Source: an uncultured bacterium
Lineage (GTDB): Bacteria > Cyanobacteriota > Vampirovibrionia > Gastranaerophilales > Gastranaerophilaceae
Assembly: GCA_945910925.1 (NCBI GenBank)
Contig: CAMDZX010000012.1
Span: 1 to 23,291, forward strand
Length of the DNA: 23,291 nucleotides
Reading direction: 5' to 3'
Part shown: one piece after another, positions 7,616 through 14,855 of the stretch
Position numbering within the stretch: position 1 is the first letter of the stretch
Layout of the letters: the number at the start of each line of letters is the position of its first letter
Translations under genes and position numbers: made by a program
Notes under the pieces: generated by a model
Databases searched by the model: none
The model's input: only the letters and a program-made list of their open reading frames with translations
Told to the model about the DNA's origin: nothing

Positions 7616-8119
7616 TATTCCTGCAAGTCCCGAAGTTATCAGATAAAAAAGCGGGGATTGTTTGCGTGTTAAAAATATGACCAATAAACATGTAAATAGT
7701 GCTGTTGCATAAAATCCGCTAACGGTTGATTTTATTAATTTAATTGCAACGGATGCAATAAGTGCGCAGCTTGCAGGTTTTAGTCCATAAATCGCAGCTT
7801 GGACATAGAAATTATCACTGAATTTCTTTAAAAGTTTTGATATTCCTATGACAATAAAAAACGAAGGAGTAATTATAGCCAAAGATGCAATCATGGCAGT
7901 AATAATTCCTTGCGTCTGCATGCCTGCATAAGTTGCCATATTTAACCCGACAGGGCCCGGAGTGATTGATGATATAGCAAGCATTTGCGTTAGTTCGTTT
8001 ACGGAATACCAGTGATATTTTTCTGCAATATTATACAAAAACGGTAACGTTGCAAACCCGCCGCCAAATGATAACACCCCTATTTTAAAGAACTCTTTAA
8101 ATAATTGAAAGTATATCAT
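7586..8119 (-). CDS. chrA: Chromate transporter, short-chain CHR subunit (second gene of pair)
   Basis: The 177-aa membrane protein has about five to six hydrophobic segments and the CHR signatures 'GVLSFGGGFATLPFL' near the N-terminus and 'SSITPGPVGLNMATYAG' (PGP motif) around residue 53. Full-length ChrA has two such halves; short-chain CHR proteins are encoded in pairs and act together. The ATG overlaps the stop of the partner gene in ATGA (8116-8119), showing coupling. Chromate efflux is the family name; in anaerobes the natural substrate may differ. Its 3' end overlaps the convergent TPR gene by 30 bp. The symbol is given only in the family sense. Confidence 0.85.
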   Translation of the reverse strand: MIYFQLFKEFFKIGVLSFGGGFATLPFLYNIAEKYHWYSVNELTQMLAISSITPGPVGLNMATYAGMQTQGIITAMIASLAIITPSFFIVIGISKLLKKFSDNFYVQAAIYGLKPASCALIASVAIKLIKSTVSGFYATALFTCLLVIFLTRKQSPLFYLITSGLAGILLFIIMTKV

Positions 8120-8670
8120 TTATTTCCCTCTTTGTATCGTTGAAAAAGTTTGTATAATATTCCGATTAATATTGATGAAAGTATTATTGGTGTAGGGGTG
8201 ATATTGTATTTTAGTATTGCCACAAGAAAAGCAAAAAACATAAAAAGAGTAAATTTATCGGTAATAGATTTGCTCCACATTTCTTTTACGGAAGATATTA
8301 TGAGTATAATAACTCCAAAATTTACTCCCCACAAAATGGCTTTAACAACAGAAATTTCCGAGATTTGTGAAACAATGGAGGCAATTCCGGTTATACATAT
8401 AAACGGTGATGTAATTATTCCCAATATGGCAGCGAGCGCACCAAACTTGCCTCTGATTTTATATCCTACAAAGATAGAAATATTTGCAGCGATAAGTCCC
8501 GGTAATGATTGACTGATTGCATAATAATCAATCAATTCACTTTCTGTTATCCAATTTTTCTTTTCAACGATATCTTCTTTAAGTATCGGGAGTATAACAT
8601 AACCGCCGCCAATAAGAATTACTCCTATTCGCACAAATACTTTGTAAATCTCCCACAGACTGATTTTCAT
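8116..8670 (-). CDS. chrA: Chromate transporter, short-chain CHR subunit (first gene of pair)
   Basis: This 184-aa protein is homologous to its downstream partner. 'GVILIGGGYVILPIL' matches the GGG...P signature, and 'ISQSLPGLIAANISIFVG' is the second motif but with PGL in place of the usual PGP. It has about six hydrophobic segments and a basic C-terminus (FQRYKEGNK). Together with the 177-aa partner it should form the two-half transporter in the inner membrane. A TATAAT box lies six bases before the ATG on the minus strand with no Shine-Dalgarno sequence, suggesting a leaderless transcript. The 291-bp gap upstream contains a structured element at 8703-8791. Confidence 0.85.
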   Translation of the reverse strand: MKISLWEIYKVFVRIGVILIGGGYVILPILKEDIVEKKNWITESELIDYYAISQSLPGLIAANISIFVGYKIRGKFGALAAILGIITSPFICITGIASIVSQISEISVVKAILWGVNFGVIILIISSVKEMWSKSITDKFTLFMFFAFLVAILKYNITPTPIILSSILIGILYKLFQRYKEGNK

Positions 8671-8676
8671 AGTTAA

Positions 8677-8682
8677 ATTATA
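8677..8682 (-). promoter_or_regulatory. Consensus -10 box, candidate leaderless start of chrA pair
   Basis: TATAAT on the minus strand, six bases before the ATG at 8670. No recognisable -35 hexamer at 16-18 bp spacing. Confidence 0.4.
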
Positions 8683-8702
8683 TAATAAAAATAAAAGCTT
8701 TA

Positions 8703-8791
8703 TGCCGGTGCGATTTTATTACCTGCCGAAATGACAGGTGGGTGAACGCCTCGATGCCTCCGTTTCCCACTGGCAATTAAGTTCATAATTG
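8703..8791. other. Structured intergenic element (possible small RNA, leader or terminator)
   Basis: This block is more GC-rich and more palindromic than its surroundings. TGCCGGTG (8703-8710) pairs with CACTGGCA (8768-8775) with one G-U/A-C wobble. Inside, ACCTG (8721-8725) pairs with CAGGT (8735-8739), while GTGGG (8738-8742) could instead pair with CCCAC (8766-8770), so two folds compete. CAATTA/TAATTG (8774-8779, 8786-8791) adds a small hairpin. Read on the minus strand the long stem is followed by TAAAGCTTTTATTTTTATT, like a terminator. It lies downstream of the TPR gene and upstream of the chrA pair. It did not match any riboswitch or RNA family I know. Nothing else was seen in 8671-8961 except a 6-bp inverted repeat (8945-8966) overlapping the TPR stop. 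Confidence 0.45.
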
Positions 8792-8961
8792 ATGGGTATA
8801 CTTCATAACACCGCTGAGCTAATTCTCCCTTTTAATAAAAATGTAGGAATAAAATTAACACCGTCACAAAGCACTATCATTATTGCATATTTTTATCTCT
8901 ATTTCAACTTTTGTAACATAAGTAGTGTAATTATGTATATTTGCGATAAACAGTTTTGTAT

Positions 8962-10239
8962 TTATCCCATTTGACCCTTGAATAATTTTTTAATAAAGTC
9001 CAGAGGACTTGTTTCGCTGTTCATTTTTTCCTGAATACGGTCGTAGTTATTTCTGATATATGGATGATTAGGTTCAAGTTCTTTCAACCTGTCCATATAA
9101 TTGACCATTTCCCGATAATCACCTATTCGTTCTCTGAATTCTGCAAGTTTTTGAAGCGCTCTTTTGCTGTTCGGGTTCAGTTCCAGAAGCTTTTCATAAA
9201 ATTCAACGGAATGGTTTTTATCCTCAACATCAAGTATATCTGCAATTGTTGTAACAAGTTCTATATTATTACTGTCAAGTTGGTATGCAATCATGTATTC
9301 GTTCATACCGACATCTTTATCACCTTTTGCATAATTAAATTTTGCCCAATTTATGTGTTCATTAAATTCATCGCCCTGTTTTTCGTATATTAAGGCTCTC
9401 ATTTGGTATACAACAGGTGAATTAGGTTCATACTTGTTATATTCGTTTACTTCATCCAACGCTCTTACAAAATCGTTTGTTTGAAAATAGAATTGAGCGA
9501 GGAGTGAATGATATTTTGCATTTTTATCATATTGTTGATGAATTTCCGTCAATATGGAGTATGCCTCATCGTTTTGCCCCATATCCATAAGGCATCGGAT
9601 TTGAAGCAGTTTATCTTTTGTCAATTCCATGGCTTTTTTCGGGTCATCTGCTTTAATATAAAGTTTTGCAAGCTCCTCATCAACATCGTTATAACCGTTT
9701 TCACGAGCTTTTTCAAGAGTATCAATCGCACTTTCTACAAAACCTGTTGTTGAATATATATTCGCAAGGTTTGTATAAATTTTTGGGTTATCAAATCTTA
9801 CATCAATGAGTTTGAGGTACTCGTCAATCGCTTGGTTTTCTTTTTTAGCACCGTCATATAGGGTTGCAAGAATATATCTTGCGGCATTTGCATCACGCTC
9901 GTTATCGGCTTTTTCAACTGCCTTTCTGTAATCATTTATTGCATGCTCCAACTGTCCTTGCAAAACGTGCATCTCACCCTTGCAAACGTAGTATTTGTAT
10001 CTGTTTGTATCGTGGCAGATATCCATAAGTTGTTCGTATGCCATGAGGTTTTTTGCATCAAATTTTATCAGCTCTGTATAAAAAAACTCTGCCTCATCCT
10101 TTTTGTTGAGTATACTTGCAATATGTCCGAGTCTTTCGATTAATGCAGTATTCTTAGGATTGGTTTTATAAAGCTTTTTGTATTCTTCATAAGCTAAATC
10201 ATATTGTCCGTTTTCTTCTAACTGTTCCGGTGATGCCAT
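8962..10239 (-). CDS. Soluble tetratricopeptide repeat protein, 425 aa
   Basis: The whole protein is a run of TPR helix pairs, from 'GQYDLAYEEYKKLYKTNPKN' at the N-terminus to 'LLELNPNSKRALQKLAEF' and 'RLKELEPNHPYIRNNYDRI' near the C-terminus, ending in a short tail (SPLDFIKKLFKGQMG). There is no signal peptide or membrane segment, so a cytoplasmic scaffold or adaptor is likely; the partner is unknown. AGGA seven bases before the ATG is a good ribosome-binding site. It follows pth by 15 bp on the same strand and should be co-transcribed with it. A second, membrane-anchored TPR protein is encoded about 1.3 kb away at 5924-7615. Confidence 0.85.
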   Translation of the reverse strand: MASPEQLEENGQYDLAYEEYKKLYKTNPKNTALIERLGHIASILNKKDEAEFFYTELIKFDAKNLMAYEQLMDICHDTNRYKYYVCKGEMHVLQGQLEHAINDYRKAVEKADNERDANAARYILATLYDGAKKENQAIDEYLKLIDVRFDNPKIYTNLANIYSTTGFVESAIDTLEKARENGYNDVDEELAKLYIKADDPKKAMELTKDKLLQIRCLMDMGQNDEAYSILTEIHQQYDKNAKYHSLLAQFYFQTNDFVRALDEVNEYNKYEPNSPVVYQMRALIYEKQGDEFNEHINWAKFNYAKGDKDVGMNEYMIAYQLDSNNIELVTTIADILDVEDKNHSVEFYEKLLELNPNSKRALQKLAEFRERIGDYREMVNYMDRLKELEPNHPYIRNNYDRIQEKMNSETSPLDFIKKLFKGQMG

Positions 10240-10254
10240 ATTAAAATCCTCATA

Positions 10255-10812
10255 TTAGTTATAACTGTTTTGTGTTTTTTCAATCCCGTTTGCAAAATAG
10301 TATTCTATTGCTTCGGTTGACTTATTGATTACTGTTTTAAGCTTATCCGATTCATCGTTCCCGAAATTTTGGAGAACAAAAGCTTCCGAGGGGATACCGG
10401 GTTGAGGTCCGATACCTATTTTTAATCTCGCAAACTTATTAGTTCCGAGATGTTGTATAATTGATTTTATTCCGTTATGTCCGCCATCCGAACCTGATGC
10501 CCTAAATCTTATTTTACCCAAATCAAGCGATAAATCATCATAGACAACCAGAGTATTTTCAACAGGAATTTTGTAATAATCAATAACCGCTCTTATGGCT
10601 TCGCCCGATAAATTCATATAAGTTGTCGGTTTAACAAGTAGTGTGTCTTCTCCGTTCAGCCTGATTTTGGTAATAAGAGATTTAAGTTTTGAGTTTTCTT
10701 TAAAGGTTTCAGAGTTGTTAAGCGCAAGAGAATCCACAACCATAAACCCCGCATTATGGCGTGTGAAGGTATATTTTGCGCCTATATTCCCTAAACCTGT
10801 TACAAGATTCAT
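10255..10812 (-). CDS. pth: Peptidyl-tRNA hydrolase
   Basis: This 185-aa protein frees tRNA from peptidyl-tRNAs that drop off ribosomes. Family residues are in place: Asn9 (GLGNIG), the catalytic His19 (TRHNAGF), Asn67 (KPTTYMNLSG), Asp92 (VVYDDLSLDLG) and Asn113 (GGHNGIKS), numbered one below the E. coli enzyme at most of these sites. The only motif change is GLGNIG for the usual GLGNPG. Length is normal for the family. The ATG is preceded by AGCAGGT about nine bases upstream. It is first in a two-gene minus-strand unit with the TPR gene; the 144-bp gap upstream is shared with a divergent HTH gene. Confidence 0.96.
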   Translation of the reverse strand: MNLVTGLGNIGAKYTFTRHNAGFMVVDSLALNNSETFKENSKLKSLITKIRLNGEDTLLVKPTTYMNLSGEAIRAVIDYYKIPVENTLVVYDDLSLDLGKIRFRASGSDGGHNGIKSIIQHLGTNKFARLKIGIGPQPGIPSEAFVLQNFGNDESDKLKTVINKSTEAIEYYFANGIEKTQNSYN

Positions 10813-10956
10813 TGATTAAGTACCTGCTCATAAAATAATACACTCTATATTTAAAATTTTAAACCAAATAAAGATTACCGTGTTGTTTATCCTATGTGTG
10901 CTTAACAAAAAGATAAAAATGAAAAAAACTAATTCTAGAAAAGAAAGGATAAAATT

Positions 10957-11514
10957 ATGAAAGAAAAAGTGAAAGAAAATATTAAGAGTTCTGAGAAGCT
11001 TTCTAAGTTTCTTGAAAAGAACGAACTACACAAAAAAGATTTTGCGGAGATGATAGGTGTTACCCTGTCGTATGTCTACAATTTAATAGATAATACAATC
11101 CCGTTTTCAACGAGAGGAACAACTCTCGAAAGAATTTCAACCGTCATGGAAATTGAACCTGACGAGTTTGAAGAATACAGAATCCCGCAAGAACCAATTC
11201 TTGTAGATGAAGCCGTTGATATCTTAAAATCGGCACTAAAGCGCAAAAAAATGAGCGTTGTAAATTTCTTAAAGGCATTCCCACGTAAAAAACGACTTGA
11301 TATTGTAGATGTGTTGCGAGGCGCACTTCCTATGCCTTTGGATTACAAAGAGTTGAGTGCAATAGGTAAAATCGCGGGGCTTGATAGTGAAAAAATTTAT
11401 TCTGTCTGGGAAAATCGCTTAAAACAGGTATTGGAATCAAACGGCATGAATATTTATTCTAATTCGGAACTTATAAATTCAATGTTAGAATGTGCAAAGA
11501 AACATGTTTTGTAA
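10957..11514 (+). CDS. Putative DNA-binding protein with XRE-like HTH, 185 aa
   Basis: The N-terminal part contains a helix-turn-helix of the Cro/CI type (about residues 22-62: 'KNELHKKDFAEMIGVTLSYVYNLIDNTI', then 'TTLERISTVMEIEPDEF'). The second half ('LKRKKMSVVNFLKAFPRKKRLDIVDVLRGALP' to 'SAIGKIAGLDSEKIYSVW') has a similar order of helices, so it may be a diverged second HTH-like unit. No ligand or enzymatic domain is seen. AAAGGA precedes the ATG by about eight bases, and a strong hairpin terminator follows the stop, so it is monocistronic. Targets are unknown. The family is probable; a regulatory role is inferred from the fold alone. Confidence 0.72.
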   Translation: MKEKVKENIKSSEKLSKFLEKNELHKKDFAEMIGVTLSYVYNLIDNTIPFSTRGTTLERISTVMEIEPDEFEEYRIPQEPILVDEAVDILKSALKRKKMSVVNFLKAFPRKKRLDIVDVLRGALPMPLDYKELSAIGKIAGLDSEKIYSVWENRLKQVLESNGMNIYSNSELINSMLECAKKHVL

Positions 11515-11517
11515 GAC

Positions 11518-11558
11518 ATATAATAACGGCGGTAAAAATTTTACCGCCGTTATTATAT
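11518..11558. terminator. Strong, symmetric hairpin terminator
   Basis: A 20-bp perfect stem (11518-11537 against 11539-11558) with a GGCGG/CCGCC core, flanked by AAAA/TTTT next to the apex and AT-rich ends. It ends the HTH gene (stop at 11514) and may also serve the minus-strand gene whose stop is at 11632. Confidence 0.85.
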
Positions 11559-11631
11559 TACTAATAATTACATTCAAACAATCAAATACAGATTTAGCAC
11601 TTGATTATATCATATTTGTCCTAAACAAAAC

Positions 11632-11820
11632 TTAGCATTGTTCAGCCCGGCATTTCTGCATAGCTTCCTGAGAAATTTCAGCAGTATCTTGTATAATAGA
11701 CCCGACAAGCTGTTGGCTTTCTTGAGCTTCTTTAAACAATTTGACTGCGATATCTGTTTTTACATCACCCGTTCCTGCAGCAGGGTCAATGTTTGAATAT
11801 GACGAAACTGATTGTACCAT
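11632..11820 (-). CDS. Small protein, possibly YjfB-like putative motility protein, 62 aa
   Basis: The ATG has a strong AGGAG ribosome-binding site ten bases upstream, supporting a real gene despite its size. The product has a flexible Ser/Gly start, then one long amphipathic helix ('TDIAVKLFKEAQESQQLVGSIIQDTAE'), and two cysteines near the C-terminus (KCRAEQC). The pattern of a short protein with a 'K-x2-xEx-Q' helix recalls the YjfB putative motility family, and a flagellin gene lies 3.1 kb away, but the match is by eye and weak. No signal peptide. A different small coiled-coil protein is equally possible. Confidence 0.55.
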   Translation of the reverse strand: MVQSVSSYSNIDPAAGTGDVKTDIAVKLFKEAQESQQLVGSIIQDTAEISQEAMQKCRAEQC

Positions 11821-11955
11821 GTATTATAAACTCCTCATATCTGTTATATATACATTTTAAACCATGTTTTGAGTTTTACAAGTGTTTTTGTTACAAATAT
11901 TAAGCCTAATTTTTTGATGGTCTGTAACTTGTTTAAAGTTTAGTTTTAAATTAAA

Positions 11956-12008
11956 AAAGATGGCTTTGCTGAATAATTTGATACTTTAATTCAAAAAAAG
12001 CCATCTTT
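11956..12008 (-). terminator. Intrinsic terminator of the cysteine-rich protein gene
   Basis: AAAGATGGCTTT (11956-11967) and AAAGCCATCTTT (11997-12008) form a 12-bp stem with a 29-nt loop. On the minus strand the stem runs into TTTTTT, and it begins 19 bases past the stop at 12028. Confidence 0.75.
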
Positions 12009-12027
12009 AATATAATTTTAATTCGGA

Positions 12028-12465
12028 TTATTTTTTACACTTATCACAATTACATTTTTCTACTTGTTTCTTGGCAGAATCACAAGTCGGGCATGTGCAA
12101 TCTTTTGTTGTTGTACATTTGTCGCATTTGCAATCTTCAATTTGTTTTTTTGCTTTTTCGCATTTAGGACAATTACATCCGTTGTTCGAGCATTGAGGGC
12201 ATTTGCATTTTTCTAATTGAGTCTTTGCTTTTTCACATTTTGCACAAGTACAGTCTTTTTTTGATGTACATTTTTCGCATTTGCAAGAATCAATTTTAGC
12301 CTTTGCAGAATCGCATTTTACACATGAACAATCATTTGTAACAGTTTTTTCGCACTTGGCAGAAGAATTCACAGGACAGCATTTCTTGCAGCCACAGTCA
12401 CAAGCAGCGTATGCTGATACTCCGACAACAGCCATTGCCAACATTGTTAAGAATAATTTTTTCAT
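12028..12465 (-). CDS. Exported cysteine-rich repeat protein (metallothionein-like), 145 aa
   Basis: The start is the ATG at 12465, with AAGGAGAG just upstream; an upstream in-frame ATG would put that site inside the gene. MKKLFLTMLAMAVVGVSAYA is a signal peptide, with cleavage before ACDCGCKKCC. The ~125-aa mature part has 30 cysteines. After a Cys-cluster leader it holds four tandem ~24-residue units of the form CxCxxC-x2-AK-x5-CxCxxC (for example DCTCAKCEKAKTQLEKCKC), with lysine and aspartate between. Such CxCxxC density suggests metal binding or, outside the cytoplasm, disulfide crosslinking; neither can be told from sequence. No known metallothionein family was recognised. It is monocistronic, with its own terminator. 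Confidence 0.85.
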   Translation of the reverse strand: MKKLFLTMLAMAVVGVSAYAACDCGCKKCCPVNSSAKCEKTVTNDCSCVKCDSAKAKIDSCKCEKCTSKKDCTCAKCEKAKTQLEKCKCPQCSNNGCNCPKCEKAKKQIEDCKCDKCTTTKDCTCPTCDSAKKQVEKCNCDKCKK

Positions 12466-12546
12466 AATATTCTCTCCTTTCTTATCTTTCAACTAGAGTA
12501 TAATACTTGAAAATTTAATGTAAATATGTCACCTATGTGGGTATTC

Positions 12547-12710
12547 CACTACTGTCCCGAATAATTTTACAGAAACATTGAAAGTCAGCTTAACACGATT
12601 GATAGATGCTGAAACGAGTTCAGCATGACGAGGGGAGTGAGATACTGCAAGGGGTGAATGGGGATGTGACTAAATCACTCATTCACTCAGTAACTTAGTA
12701 ACATAGTCAC
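12547..12710. repeat. Composite intergenic repeat, left copy (modules A-B-C)
   Basis: Module A is CACTACTGTCC (12547-12557). Module B is a REP-like hairpin, ATGCTGAA (12606-12613), ACGAG loop, TTCAGCAT (12619-12626), continuing as GAC. Module C (12671-12702) carries an 8-nt tandem repeat based on CTCAGTAA in four units (12678-12709), bracketed by GTGACTA (12666-12672) and TAGTCAC (12704-12710). The same modules recur in the same order at 16106-16443. Confidence 0.65.
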
Positions 12711-12839
12711 ATTTTTGCCGAAGAAATTAGAAATTATTGTTAAGAAATGTAACAGACATGATTCAATAATAGCTTGATTTTTCTCTAAAACTCCATGATA
12801 GAGGCAATTTTCGGAAAGAAAAATACTTTATATAAGTAC

Positions 12840-13007
12840 GGGAATTAAGATTAATACAAATATCATGCTCAATGTGAGTTTATTTTGTATTGCTGAATTT
12901 TGCCGAGAAATAAACAATACCGCAAAATAAACGTAAAAATATGGGGATTAGGATTAATACGAAACCTGCTATTTTGTAGCGGATTATTTTGTATTGTTTA
13001 ATTTTGC
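12840..13007. repeat. Imperfect tandem duplication (period ~103 bp) before the Q-rich gene
   Basis: The two copies share GATTAATAC (12849-12857, 12952-12960) and TTATTTTGTATTG (12880-12892, 12984-12996), with related flanks. In the first copy, GTTTATTTTGTATTG (12878-12892) also pairs with 12915-12932 except for a 3-nt bulge. In the second, ATTGTTT (12993-12999) pairs with AAACAAT (13009-13015). Confidence 0.6.
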
Positions 13008-13043
13008 AAAACAATGTTACAGGGGATATAGGAGTAAAACAGT

Positions 13044-14765
13044 ATGGTAAGCGGAGTTTACGGATATTCCGGACAGGATATCTACAGACAACAGGCTCAA
13101 AAAAGAGCGGCAGAATGGGCACAACGTAGTGCCGCACAGCTACAAGCTGCACAAGGACAACAAGCAGGACAAGTTCAATATGCACAACAACCGCAACAGG
13201 GGTATGTTCAATATACACAACAATCACAACCGACACAACAGGTACAACAACCTAAAGGGTGTACGGATGGCAAAGATGACGGTAAAATCGGATTCTGGCA
13301 AGGTCTGAAATCATTTGGTAAAGGTGCATTGAAATTTGTCGGTGGATTAGTCGGTTTTGATCAAAACGGTAATTGGAGTGCAGGCAGATTGCTCAAAAAT
13401 GTAGCAATAGGTGCAGGTATCGCTGCTGTTTGTGTTCTGACGGGAGGTACAGTACCTGCAATAATTGCAGGTGCAGGAGTTGCTATGGCTGCCGGAGGTT
13501 TGGTTAAATCACAATATCAATTCTGGACGGCTAAAACAGATGCTGATGCGAAAGCGGCAATGGAGGGAACAGGCTCCAATACCCTTGCTCTTGGACTTTC
13601 TTTGGTTGGTGCAAAAGCTGCAATGAAGCAGGTACCGGGTGTTGACCCATCGAAATATACAGGTTTCAAAGGTACATTAAGAGCAGGATGGGATTCTACA
13701 ACAATAGGATTCAAACAAGCTTGGAACGGTATAAAAGCAGGATATCAAGCATATAAAGCCGGCGGATGGTCTAGAGTTAAATTAGTAGCAAATCAAAGTA
13801 TTGATAGTAGTTTTACACAAATAAGAAATAATTGGAATGGTATATTTGCTAAAAATACTCAAACAACAACGAATACATCAACTCAAAGTAACGGGAATAA
13901 TGCAACAGGAACGACGAATACATCACAAAGTAGCAGAAATACTACACAAAATAATACAACAACGCAATCATCTTCTGGAAGAATAAAAAATACCTTTAGA
14001 AGTTTAAAAGATGAACATACATATATGAAAAATGAAATTGTACGACTGAATAGGCTTAGAAGAACTAAAGGCCTGTCAACAGAGGAACAAGCTCTTTTCA
14101 CACAAGTTAAAACACGGTACAACGAAATAGATGCATTATTGCACGGTTCAGGTTCCTCGCAAACTCTACCGGTAAGAATTGTACAAAATAATACAGGTCT
14201 TGCACAACAGTCGCAACAAATTTCAACAAATGTTCCAACTTTATCAGTAAGAGTTACACAAAATAGTGGTACTATAGGACAAAATGTTCCAAAAGATTAT
14301 ATAGGAGCAATATTTAATCCAATTAAGAATACAATGGTTAAATTTAATAACATGTATGATAAGGTCAATATCCCATATATTAGTGGACGAAGAATACCAT
14401 TCACTCAAGTTACTGTACCTTCAATCGGTAAGGCATGGACAATCCCGGCGACAAATGAATTTGTAAATCCTTCAGTAGGCGGACCTTCATTAGATGATAT
14501 AGTATTAAAAGAATTACAGTACGAGCAAATTGACCAAATAAAATCACAATTGATGCAACAAGGTTATACAGAGGCTCAAGCTACCGCACTAATTAATGAG
14601 GCGATGAATGACGCCGAAACAGCCCGGGAGGCAGCAACTCAAGTTCCTTATCAGGCACAGTACACAACTCCTCAGTTCGGACAATATACGACAGGGCAAG
14701 TGCCAATGTCAATGAATCTTCAAAATCTTGATTATACAATGAAAGGTATGGGAATAGTTGCATAA
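13044..14765 (+). CDS. Q-rich protein with glycine/alanine hydrophobic segment, 573 aa
   Basis: No family is recognised with confidence. The N-terminus has a helical stretch (QAQKRAAEWAQRSAAQLQAA), then a low-complexity Gln-rich run (about residues 35-70). Next comes a compact region 'IGFWQGLKSFGKGALKFVGGLVGFDQNGNWSAGRLLKNV' leading into a hydrophobic Ala/Gly segment (about 119-155) that could insert in a membrane, then 'TAKTDADAKAAMEG'. A Thr/Asn/Ser-rich linker (about 272-312) separates this from a helical region and a C-terminal segment with UBA-like 'LMQQGYTEAQATALINEAMND'. There is no signal peptide. AGGAG sits nine bases before the ATG, and a strong terminator follows. Its place next to flagellin hints at a surface or secreted protein, but this is inference. 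Confidence 0.7.
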   Translation: MVSGVYGYSGQDIYRQQAQKRAAEWAQRSAAQLQAAQGQQAGQVQYAQQPQQGYVQYTQQSQPTQQVQQPKGCTDGKDDGKIGFWQGLKSFGKGALKFVGGLVGFDQNGNWSAGRLLKNVAIGAGIAAVCVLTGGTVPAIIAGAGVAMAAGGLVKSQYQFWTAKTDADAKAAMEGTGSNTLALGLSLVGAKAAMKQVPGVDPSKYTGFKGTLRAGWDSTTIGFKQAWNGIKAGYQAYKAGGWSRVKLVANQSIDSSFTQIRNNWNGIFAKNTQTTTNTSTQSNGNNATGTTNTSQSSRNTTQNNTTTQSSSGRIKNTFRSLKDEHTYMKNEIVRLNRLRRTKGLSTEEQALFTQVKTRYNEIDALLHGSGSSQTLPVRIVQNNTGLAQQSQQISTNVPTLSVRVTQNSGTIGQNVPKDYIGAIFNPIKNTMVKFNNMYDKVNIPYISGRRIPFTQVTVPSIGKAWTIPATNEFVNPSVGGPSLDDIVLKELQYEQIDQIKSQLMQQGYTEAQATALINEAMNDAETAREAATQVPYQAQYTTPQFGQYTTGQVPMSMNLQNLDYTMKGMGIVA

Positions 14766-14787
14766 GGTAATAAAATATGATACAGAC

Positions 14788-14817
14788 AAAACCCTCTCAT
14801 AGAGAGGGTTTTATTTT
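14788..14817 (+). terminator. Intrinsic terminator of the Q-rich protein gene
   Basis: AAAACCCTCTC (14788-14798), ATA loop, GAGAGGGTTTT (14802-14812), then ATTTT: an 11-bp perfect stem with a T-rich tail, 22 bases past the stop. Confidence 0.92.
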
Positions 14818-14855
14818 GCCTCTCATACATATGGTTGATATATTTAACCTTTTAT

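Larger units (their letters stand above)
12466..13043. other. 578-bp intergenic region rich in repeats and palindromes
   Basis: Apart from the upstream signals of the cysteine-rich gene, it holds three short modules shared with 16106-16443 (see repeat entries), then an imperfect duplication (12840-12903 and 12943-13007) and hairpins just before the Q-rich gene. The last 14 bases contain that gene's ribosome-binding site (AGGAG, 13030-13034). No convincing ORF was seen. Confidence 0.6.

Noticed and set aside
8703..8775. Resemblance to c-di-GMP-I riboswitch (GCCTCCG), 6S RNA 3' half or SRP RNA
   Set aside because: The flanking conserved bases of each family are missing and the closing stem is too short for 6S RNA; left unclassified.
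8789..8974. 61-codon open frame on the plus strand
   Set aside because: It runs into the antisense end of the TPR gene, has no ribosome-binding site, and its product looks like translated AT-rich spacer.
12466..12492. Upstream ATG extending the cysteine-rich protein by nine residues
   Set aside because: The extension would contain the strong AAGGAGAG ribosome-binding site and displace the signal peptide from the N-terminus.
12678..12709. CTCAGTAA octamers considered as a CRISPR or plasmid iteron array
   Set aside because: Only three to four 8-nt units, no spacers, no replication gene nearby, and the same block recurs in another gap.
12901..12908. GCCGAGAA as a sigma-28 -10 element for the Q-rich gene
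   Set aside because: No TAAA-type -35 element lies at 15-bp spacing upstream.
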